A DNA stretch of 63,781 bases from Oscillibacter sp. Lineage in GTDB: Bacteria; Bacillota; Clostridia; Oscillospirales; Oscillospiraceae. Location of the stretch: assembly GCA_022652655.1 (NCBI GenBank), contig JALCRQ010000005.1, positions 1 through 63,781 on the forward strand. Reading direction: 5' to 3'. Both the position numbers and the translations under genes were made by a program. Below are positions 33,161 through 40,361 of the stretch, in pieces (the stretch's first letter is position 1; each line of letters starts with the position of its first letter). The notes beneath the pieces are model-generated. The model made no database searches. It saw nothing but the letters and a program-made list of their open reading frames with translations, and was not told where the DNA came from.

Positions 33161-33199
33161 GGCGGCTGACTGCAATATGCGGACAGCCGCCGTTCTTTT
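33161..33199 (+). terminator. Riboswitch expression platform: intrinsic terminator
   Basis: GGCGGCTG (33161-33168) pairs with CAGCCGCC (33184-33191) and is followed by GTTCTTTTT. The aptamer segment GCGGCGGC (33131-33138) can pair with the 3' arm, giving a possible antiterminator, so ligand binding would favour termination. The direction of control is inferred. Confidence 0.8.
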
Positions 33200-33315
33200 T
33201 GACGCGGGCTGCTTCCCGGGTCCTGCGGGGCGGCTGCGGAAAAACTCCGGGGGAGGGGAAACCCTGCGGCGCGGACGCCGGAAAGACAGAGAAATGTACA
33301 GCGGAGGAGCGCGTG

Positions 33316-34836
33316 ATGGCTGCAAAAAAGACAATCCTGGTCGTGGATGACAGTGCCCCAAACCGCAGGATACTTTGCGGGATTCTCAGGGCAGACGGCT
33401 ACGACACACTGGAGGCGGCGGACGGACAGGCCGCGATTCGCCTTCTGGAGGACGGCAGCCGGCGGATCGTGCTGTTGCTGCTGGATATTGTCATGCCGGT
33501 CATGAACGGATACGAGCTGCTGCGGACGATGAATGAAACGGGCCTCATTGCCTCTGTGCCCGTCATCGTCACCACCGGGCACGAGGAGGCTGAGACCGAG
33601 CTCCGCTGTCTGGACTGCGGCGCCTCGGATTTTCTGACAAAGCCGTACAACGCCGAGTTGGTGCGCCACCGGGTAAGGAGCCTTCTGCGCCTGTGCGAGA
33701 ACGCGGCGCTGATCAATCAGCTGGAGACGGACCGGCTGACGGGACTTTACAGCAAGGAATTTTTTTACCGGCACGCCGAAAATCTGCTGCTTGAAAATCC
33801 CACACGGGAATTTGATCTGGTCTATGCGGACATCGACGGATTCAAAATGATCAACGCGCACTACGGAACCGCCGCAGGCGATGAGCTGCTGAAATTTCTG
33901 GCCGCCTATTATGCCGGGCAGACCGGAGAGGGCGGGGTGTGCGGCAGGATCGGCGCTGATATTTTCGGTATATTGAAACCCGGACACGAGACGCACACCC
34001 AGGAGGAGGTGGGCCGGTTTCTCGCCAGGGATCTGAAGGACGCCCCGGTCAAGGGGTTCAGCTTCAAATGCGGGATCTATCACGTCCGGGATCATTCCCT
34101 CCCCATTTCGGACATGTGCGACCGGGCCAAGCTGGCGCTGGAGTCCATCAAAAATCAGTACGGCGTCTACTACGCGATGTATGACGATTCCATGCGCAGC
34201 AGGGCGCTGCGGGATTACCGGCTGGCCAACTGCATGGAGGAGGCGCTGGAAAAAAAGCAGTTCCAGGTCTACCTTCAGCCCAAGCACAGCACGGAGACCG
34301 GCGCCGTGGCGGGGGCGGAGGCCCTGGTGCGCTGGAACCATCCGGAGCTGGGCTTTATCCCGCCGGGGGAGTTTATTCCCCTGTTTGAACAGAACGGGTT
34401 TATTGCCAGACTGGATTTTTATGTGTGGACGAAGGTCTGCTGGCTGCTGAGAAAATGGATCGACCAGGGCCGGAGCCTGATCCCCATCTCGGTCAACGCC
34501 TCCAGAGCGGACTTCGCCGCTGCGGATCTTCCGGGGAAAATCGGATCGCTGGTGGACGCCTATGACGTGCCCCACGAATGGATCCACTTTGAGGTGACTG
34601 AATCGGCCTATACCGACAACCCCAAAATGCTGATTTCTGCGGTTTCCGCCCTGCGGAGCATGGGCTTTAAAATCGAGATGGACGACTTCGGCTCCGGGTA
34701 CTCCTCTTTGAATATGCTCTCGGAGCTGCCCATTGACATTCTCAAGTTGGACATGCGCTTTATGCAGAGCGGCAACGACCGGATCAAGAACGGGAAGCGC
34801 AATATCCTCAGCTTTGTCATCAGCCTCTCCAAGTAG
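33316..34836 (+). CDS. REC-GGDEF(degenerate)-EAL response regulator, cut by an in-frame TAG
   Basis: A 506-residue open frame that ends inside its EAL domain. Seen: receiver domain (residues 4-120, Asp in LLLDIVMP near 56, Lys in DFLTKPY), and a GGDEF domain whose signature is degraded to GRIGADIFG (no GG[DE]EF). An EAL domain follows with AEALVRWNHPELG, SVNAS, FEVTES, MDDFGSGYSSL and KLDMRFM. The frame stops at TAG (34834-34836) just before LPTVAEGVET, which continues in the same frame. The last conserved Glu of the phosphodiesterase site therefore lies beyond the stop. GGAGG precedes the ATG at 33316. If the TAG is real, c-di-GMP hydrolysis should be lost while phospho-reception remains. 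Confidence 0.85.
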   Translation: MAAKKTILVVDDSAPNRRILCGILRADGYDTLEAADGQAAIRLLEDGSRRIVLLLLDIVMPVMNGYELLRTMNETGLIASVPVIVTTGHEEAETELRCLDCGASDFLTKPYNAELVRHRVRSLLRLCENAALINQLETDRLTGLYSKEFFYRHAENLLLENPTREFDLVYADIDGFKMINAHYGTAAGDELLKFLAAYYAGQTGEGGVCGRIGADIFGILKPGHETHTQEEVGRFLARDLKDAPVKGFSFKCGIYHVRDHSLPISDMCDRAKLALESIKNQYGVYYAMYDDSMRSRALRDYRLANCMEEALEKKQFQVYLQPKHSTETGAVAGAEALVRWNHPELGFIPPGEFIPLFEQNGFIARLDFYVWTKVCWLLRKWIDQGRSLIPISVNASRADFAAADLPGKIGSLVDAYDVPHEWIHFEVTESAYTDNPKMLISAVSALRSMGFKIEMDDFGSGYSSLNMLSELPIDILKLDMRFMQSGNDRIKNGKRNILSFVISLSK

Positions 34837-34851
34837 CTGCAGCTGCCCACT

Positions 34852-36006
34852 GTGGCGGAGGGCGTGGAGACCCAGGAGGAGGTGGACACGCTGAGGGCCA
34901 TGGGCTGCGATTACATTCAGGGCTACTACCACGCAAAGCCCATGCCGGTGAGCGAGTTTGAGATGTATCTCCGGGAGCACACCGCCCAGAGCGGGATTCC
35001 CGCAGAGGAGCAGACGGATTTTCCCCTGCCCGGACGGAACGGGCCGGACGGCGAAAAGCCGCTGGTGCTGATTGTCGAGGATCTGGAGAGCAGCCGCGAA
35101 ATCCTGCGGGAGCTTCTGTGCCGGGACTACCGTGTGGCCGCGGCGGAAAACGGCGCCGCGGCGAGCCGGTACATTCAGGAGCACCGCGCCGAAATCAGCT
35201 GTATTCTGCTGGATCTGTTTATGCCGGTAATGGATGGCTTTCAGCTGCTGGAGGTACTGCGGGCCGACGGCACGCTGTCGGAAATCCCGGTCATTATTAC
35301 CACGGAGGCCGACAGCAACAGCGAGCTGCAGGCGCTGCACCTGGGCGCGGACAGCTTCGTGGCCAAGCCCTGCAATCCGGAGATTCTGCTCCACCATGTG
35401 AAAAAGGCGGTGGAGACAAAGAGCTTCTGGCGGATCAAACGGGAATTTGAGCGTGAATGCGGACCGCTCTATCAGAAGGCGTACCGGGATGAGCTGACGG
35501 GACTTTTAAATCGGCACGGCCTGAAAAAAGCCATGGAACGGCTGCCGAAGGACGGGCGAAGCGCGGGAATCATGCTGGATATCGACAACCTGAAATCCGT
35601 CAACGACACATACGGCCACGCCGCCGGCGATGAGATTATCCGGGCGGTGGGGGATACGCTGCGGACCGTCACCCGCAGGGGAGACATTATCGCCCGGGTG
35701 GGCGGCGATGAATTTGTCGCCATTCTCCAGGACGTGGACGATGGCCGGACGGCACTGGAAAAGGCGCAGCGTCTGTGCGCGGCCATCGGCGTGACGGACA
35801 TCCGAAGCGGGCCGATTTACGTCTCCTGCTCCGCCGGAATTACAATGATGCGCAAGTCGGAGAATTACGATGCGGTTTACCGGCGGGCGGATCAGGCGCT
35901 TTACGAGGCCAAGCACTCCGGCAAGGGCGTTTGCCGGCTCTGCAGGGAGGACGATCTTCCCGCGGCGGACGGAATTTCCACCGCGGGCGAAACCGCAAAG
36001 GTTTGA
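34852..36006 (+). CDS. Downstream part of the same gene: EAL tail-REC-GGDEF
   Basis: In the same frame as the preceding gene and separated only by one TAG codon. It begins with the EAL tail VAEGVETQEEVD...GYYHAKPMP, followed by a second receiver (about 35060-35410, LIVEDLESSRE, Asp in LLDLFMPVMDG, Lys in FVAKPCN). A canonical diguanylate cyclase domain ends it, with MLDIDNLKSVNDTYGHAAGD and ARVGGDEF. The only start codons are a GTG at 34852 without a clear Shine-Dalgarno and later internal ones, so independent translation is doubtful. I read 33316-36006 as one 896-codon gene broken by a nonsense change (TGG, CAG or GAG to TAG would each do it) or by a sequencing error. Confidence 0.75.
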   Translation: MAEGVETQEEVDTLRAMGCDYIQGYYHAKPMPVSEFEMYLREHTAQSGIPAEEQTDFPLPGRNGPDGEKPLVLIVEDLESSREILRELLCRDYRVAAAENGAAASRYIQEHRAEISCILLDLFMPVMDGFQLLEVLRADGTLSEIPVIITTEADSNSELQALHLGADSFVAKPCNPEILLHHVKKAVETKSFWRIKREFERECGPLYQKAYRDELTGLLNRHGLKKAMERLPKDGRSAGIMLDIDNLKSVNDTYGHAAGDEIIRAVGDTLRTVTRRGDIIARVGGDEFVAILQDVDDGRTALEKAQRLCAAIGVTDIRSGPIYVSCSAGITMMRKSENYDAVYRRADQALYEAKHSGKGVCRLCREDDLPAADGISTAGETAKV

Positions 36007-36043
36007 TTCTGCCTGGGCACAGCAGGCAAAAGGGGGCCGCGGA

Positions 36044-36391
36044 ATGAACCACTGCAAGCTGACTGACGCCGGGATCAACACGCAGGAGGGGCTGACTCGC
36101 TTCAGCGGCAATGAGGCGCTCTATGAAAGATTTCTCCGCCGTTTTCCGGCGGACGACAATTTTGCCCGGCTGTGCCGGGCGGTGGAGGAGCGGGATGCGG
36201 CGGCGGCCTTCACGGCGGCGCACACCCTGAAGGGCATTACCGGAAATTTGAGCATGAACCGGCTGTACGGGGATCTCTGCCCACTGGTTGAAGCTCTGCG
36301 CCGGGGCGAACTGGCCCGGGCGGAGGAACTGCTGGGGCCGGTTGTCCGGGATTACGACGCGGTGGCCGCCGTGCTGGCGGAGGAGATGTAA
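36044..36391 (+). CDS. Hpt (histidine phosphotransfer) domain protein
   Basis: A 115-residue single-domain protein with the Hpt phosphorylation motif AAHTLKGITGNLS (His near residue 64) and the four-helix pattern of Hpt domains, including a C-terminal ARAEELLGPVVRDYDAV helix. It has no other domain. It lies 37 bp after the c-di-GMP gene and 59 bp before the first hybrid kinase, so it is well placed to carry phosphate from the kinases' C-terminal receivers to the receivers of the c-di-GMP protein. Start ATG at 36044; GGGGCCGCGGA precedes it. Confidence 0.88.
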   Translation: MNHCKLTDAGINTQEGLTRFSGNEALYERFLRRFPADDNFARLCRAVEERDAAAAFTAAHTLKGITGNLSMNRLYGDLCPLVEALRRGELARAEELLGPVVRDYDAVAAVLAEEM

Positions 36392-36450
36392 GACAGAGCT
36401 GGGACAAGCTGATAAAATTCCTTCTGGAGAAGAAGTGCGGGGGCGTGCTG

Positions 36451-39400
36451 ATGGAAAAGCGGATGATACTGATCGCGGATAACGCCGAGGTGAACCGGCA
36501 GCTGCTGGCAGAGTGCTTCCAGAAGGACTATGCCGTTATATTTGCGCGCGACGGGCGGGAGACCATCCGGAAAATCGAGGAATACAATCAGCGCCTCGCG
36601 GCCATTCTGCTGGACATCGTGATGCCGGTGATGGACGGAATTGCCGTGCTGCGGTGGATGGCAGAAAGACCGTACTGCGCCATTCCGGCCATCGTGGTCA
36701 CCGCCGAAGCGCGCTGCCAGCTGGAGGCGCTTCGCAGCGGCGCCTGGGATTTTATCACCAAGCCGGTGGAAAACGAGGTCATCCGGGCGAGAGTGGAAAA
36801 TGTCCTGAGCCGGTACGCCTTGGCAAATGAGCACCAGCGCAGCGCCCGGCTGTTTGAAAAACAGAGGGAGATGCGCCACCTTGTCAACAGCATTCCGGGC
36901 GGCATCGCCATCTACCGGCTGGCGGACAGCCGGTTTGAAACCCTCTACTTTTCGGACGGCGTGGCGCAGCTCTCGGGATATACCCGGGAGGAATACCTGC
37001 GCCGTGTGGGCCGGGACGCGTCGTCGGTGGTCTATGAGGAGGACCGGAAGCGCCTAATCGACTCCGCTGTCAAAACCCTGAAAAACGGCCTGCCCATCGA
37101 CGAAACCTATCGCATTTACCATAAGGACGGCGGACTGGTCTGGGTGCGCCTGACGGGCATCCCCCTGGGCAGCCGGGACGGCGCGCCGCTGATACACGCC
37201 GTTTTCCAGCGTCCGCCCCGCATGGCGCAGCTCTACGGCAATCTGGTGAACGAGAGCAAGAATGTGATCTATGTCAGCGACATTCACAACTATGACCTTC
37301 TGTACCTGAATCATACGGGTCTCAGGGCCATCGGGAAAGAGACGGCGGACTACTCCAATCAGAAATGCTATGAATTTCTGTTTGGGCGCACCGCTCCCTG
37401 CCCGTTCTGCCGGATCCGCGAGATGAACCCGACAACCTATCTGGAGCGGGATTTCGTCTACCCCATCAACGGCAGAATCTATGCCATGCGCGGAAAACTG
37501 ACGGATTGGAACGGCATCCCGGCCCATGTGGAATATGCCCAGGACATCACCGAGCAGAGGGAAATGGAGCGGAAGAACGCCGCTCTGCTCCGGCAGCTTC
37601 AGTCCGTGATGGAGCATATCCCCGGGGGAATGTGCGTCTACCGCGTGGATTCCGACGGGATTTATCCGCTGGTGCACAACCAGGCGTTTTTTGACATTTT
37701 CGGCTATTCCGCCCGGCATCGGAACGATGTGCTGACGGACACCCGGTTTCTCAACGTACACCCCGACGACCTTCCGCAGCTGCAGCAGGCGATCGGCACG
37801 GCGATCCGCAGCGGCGCCCGGCTGGATGCTACCTACCGTTCGTTCCACGACATCAGAAACGCCTATATCTGGATCAATATGAAAGGCGTGGTGGTTTCGC
37901 AGGGCAGCGGGGAAAAGCTCTGCTATGTGAGCTACAACGACGTGACTGCCGAGCGGCAGGCACAGGAGCAGCTCGTCCGGATCCAGCGGGAGCTGCAGGA
38001 CAACCAGCTGCGCTATGAGACGGCCATCAAGAGCACCAGCATCAATATCTGGGAGTACGACATTCAACAGGATGTCCTCTATGTGATTTCCAACTCCTTC
38101 CGCATCAAGCAGGACTGCTACCGGATCGAGCAGTACGAGGAGACCATGCTGAAAAACGGCTCTGTGCGGGAGGACTCCATTCCGCGGTTCCGGCAGATTT
38201 TTCAGCGGCTGCGGCAGGGCGAGTCGCCCATCACAGAGGACATCTGGTGCAGGGGCACGGACGAGGCCGGCTGGTGGTGCGAGCGCGTCACCTATACCAC
38301 CGCTTTCGGCCCCGGCGGCAGACCGCTGAAGGCCTACGGCGCCGGGAGAGACGTGACGGCGGAGAAAATCGCGGAGCAGAAATTCCACGAGGAGCTGGCC
38401 TACCGCAAGGCCATGCAGAACGAGAACGCCGCCTCCGTGATGGTTGACCTGACGGAAAATCTGGTGCTGGAGGCCGACGGCCCCTACCGGACGATCCGGC
38501 AGCACCTGGGCTCCACCGCAGATGCGTATTTTGCCAAAACCGCGGAGATGCTCACAGGAGAGGCACATCGGAAGAAATACCACGCGCTGTTCGATAGAAA
38601 GACGCTGCTGAATGATTACAACAACGGGGAGCTTTCCAAGACCATGGAGACCACCCGCCTTTACGACACCAACAAGGTTTACTGGATCAGATACAGCGTG
38701 CACCTTATCCAGAACCCCGAGACGAAGCACGTCATGGGGCATGTGACCTGCACCGACGTTACGCGGGAAAAGGTCATGCAGACCATCATGGAGACCGTCG
38801 CCGCCACGGATTACGACCGCTTTATCGTGGTGGACGGCAGCTCAAACTCCGCCCAGGACTATGGCGTTGCGGAGGAAGACCGCATTTTTTCCGAACAGCT
38901 CCCCTTTGAACAGCAGAGCGAGGCCTGGATCCGCAGCTGCGTGTGCCCGGAGGATCTGGACCGCGTGATCGCGGAGTGCAGAGTTGATTCGGTCTGGAGT
39001 CATGTGAAGTACGGCAAGCCGTATAAATTCAGCTTCAATATGCGAATGAGGGACGGGACTGTCCGGCATAAACAGATGCAGTTTACGAAAATCAGCGGAC
39101 CGCGCAGGACGTATCTCGTGTCTCTGGTGGATGTGAGCGATATCTACGAGGAACAGGAGGCGGCAAAGCGGGAGCTGCAGCGGGCGCTGGGGGACGCAGA
39201 GCGGGCCAACCGCGTCAAAACGGACTTCCTCTCCCGCATGAGCCACGATATCCGCACGCCCATGAACGCGGTGCTCGCCCTCTCCGCGCTGGGGCGGGAC
39301 AGCACCGACCTGGAGGAGACCAGGGATTATCTGCGCAAAATCGAGTCCTCGGGACAGTATCTGCTGGCGATTATCAACGATGTGCTCAACCTGAGCAAAA

Positions 39401-40356
39401 TGGAAAACCGCGGCATCGTTCTCCGGCCGGAGACGGTGTTTCTGCCGGCGTTTATTGAAAGCACGATGGCGATTGTCACTCCCACCGCCCGGAAAAAGAA
39501 CATTGCGCTCAAGCTGACGCAGACCGGCATTACCGCGCGCTACATCAAGCTGGATACGACCTATGTGCGGCAGGTTGTGGTCAACCTCCTCTCCAACGCC
39601 ATCAAGTTTACCCCTTCAGGCGGGATGGTTGAGCTGGGCCTGGAGAATCTTTCCCGGGAGGATCGCTTTGTGAAAAACCGCATCACGGTGCGGGACAACG
39701 GCATCGGGATCTCCCCGGAATTTCTGCCCAGGGTTTTTACCCCCTTTGAGCAGGAAAATACCCAGAACGACCTGTCCCGGCAGGGTACCGGACTGGGGCT
39801 GTCCATCGTCAGGGAGATTGTCGAGCAGATGCACGGGAAGATCTGGGCGGAGAGCGTAAAGGGCCGGGGCAGCACATTCTATGTGGAGTGGACCTTTGAA
39901 ACCGCTCCGGAGCCCGGGCCCGATCAAAACCGGCAGTCTGCGGAGCTGCCGGATCCGGAGGTGCTGCGGAATGCGAAAATCCTTCTGGCGGAGGACCATC
40001 CGCTCAACGCGCAGATCGCGGTGAAGCTGCTGGAGAAAAAGGGCGCGCTTGTGGAGCGCGCGGAAAACGGACGGCTGGCGGCAGACCGGTTTTCCGCCTC
40101 CGCCTGCGGATATTACGACGCGGTTTTGATGGATATCCGCATGCCGGTGATGAACGGCCTGGAGGCCGCCCGGGCCATTCGGGAACTGCACCGGCCCGAC
40201 GCGAAAACCGTTCCCATTATCGCCATGACGGCCAACGCCTTTGACGACGACGTGCGCTCCGCTCTGGCGGCGGGCATGAACGCCCATCTGGCAAAGCCCA
40301 TTGAACCGCAGAAGCTGTACAAAACACTGGCAGAACTGATTCGCGAAAGCAGGTGA
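36451..40356 (+). CDS. Giant hybrid histidine kinase (REC-multiple PAS-HisKA-HATPase-REC)
   Basis: A 1,301-residue protein with no transmembrane helix. In order: N-terminal receiver (2-123; Asp near 55 in LLDIVMPVMDG), about five to six PAS-like domains from 140 to 900, HisKA with MSHDIRTPMNA (His near 932), HATPase with LLSNAIKFTP, DNGIGI and GTGLGLSIV, and a C-terminal receiver (1176-1300; Asp near 1228 in LMDIRMPVMNG). A CPFCRI cysteine pair in the second PAS could bind metal or sense redox. GTG at 36445 is an alternative to the ATG at 36451. Its GTGA stop region overlaps the next kinase gene. Signals are unknown; likely phosphate donor to the Hpt protein upstream. Confidence 0.88.
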   Translation: MEKRMILIADNAEVNRQLLAECFQKDYAVIFARDGRETIRKIEEYNQRLAAILLDIVMPVMDGIAVLRWMAERPYCAIPAIVVTAEARCQLEALRSGAWDFITKPVENEVIRARVENVLSRYALANEHQRSARLFEKQREMRHLVNSIPGGIAIYRLADSRFETLYFSDGVAQLSGYTREEYLRRVGRDASSVVYEEDRKRLIDSAVKTLKNGLPIDETYRIYHKDGGLVWVRLTGIPLGSRDGAPLIHAVFQRPPRMAQLYGNLVNESKNVIYVSDIHNYDLLYLNHTGLRAIGKETADYSNQKCYEFLFGRTAPCPFCRIREMNPTTYLERDFVYPINGRIYAMRGKLTDWNGIPAHVEYAQDITEQREMERKNAALLRQLQSVMEHIPGGMCVYRVDSDGIYPLVHNQAFFDIFGYSARHRNDVLTDTRFLNVHPDDLPQLQQAIGTAIRSGARLDATYRSFHDIRNAYIWINMKGVVVSQGSGEKLCYVSYNDVTAERQAQEQLVRIQRELQDNQLRYETAIKSTSINIWEYDIQQDVLYVISNSFRIKQDCYRIEQYEETMLKNGSVREDSIPRFRQIFQRLRQGESPITEDIWCRGTDEAGWWCERVTYTTAFGPGGRPLKAYGAGRDVTAEKIAEQKFHEELAYRKAMQNENAASVMVDLTENLVLEADGPYRTIRQHLGSTADAYFAKTAEMLTGEAHRKKYHALFDRKTLLNDYNNGELSKTMETTRLYDTNKVYWIRYSVHLIQNPETKHVMGHVTCTDVTREKVMQTIMETVAATDYDRFIVVDGSSNSAQDYGVAEEDRIFSEQLPFEQQSEAWIRSCVCPEDLDRVIAECRVDSVWSHVKYGKPYKFSFNMRMRDGTVRHKQMQFTKISGPRRTYLVSLVDVSDIYEEQEAAKRELQRALGDAERANRVKTDFLSRMSHDIRTPMNAVLALSALGRDSTDLEETRDYLRKIESSGQYLLAIINDVLNLSKMENRGIVLRPETVFLPAFIESTMAIVTPTARKKNIALKLTQTGITARYIKLDTTYVRQVVVNLLSNAIKFTPSGGMVELGLENLSREDRFVKNRITVRDNGIGISPEFLPRVFTPFEQENTQNDLSRQGTGLGLSIVREIVEQMHGKIWAESVKGRGSTFYVEWTFETAPEPGPDQNRQSAELPDPEVLRNAKILLAEDHPLNAQIAVKLLEKKGALVERAENGRLAADRFSASACGYYDAVLMDIRMPVMNGLEAARAIRELHRPDAKTVPIIAMTANAFDDDVRSALAAGMNAHLAKPIEPQKLYKTLAELIRESR

Positions 40357-40361
40357 ACCGC

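Noticed and set aside
34834-34836. TAG as pyrrolysine or other recoding
   Set aside because: TAG ends at least two ordinary genes here (the NusG-II gene at 10874 and the ABC ATPase gene at 31668), and nothing like a recoding element was seen. A nonsense change or read error is simpler.
33055-35397. A 780-codon open frame on the minus strand
   Set aside because: It runs antisense through the riboswitch and the REC-GGDEF-EAL gene. Its residues (His, Gln, Arg, Pro, Gly rich) are those of a reverse-complement shadow of G/C-rich coding DNA, and no domain or ribosome-binding site is seen.
36044-36391. Hpt protein as a C-terminal piece of the preceding c-di-GMP gene
   Set aside because: It is in a different frame after a clear TGA at 36004 and has its own ATG, so it is a separate protein.
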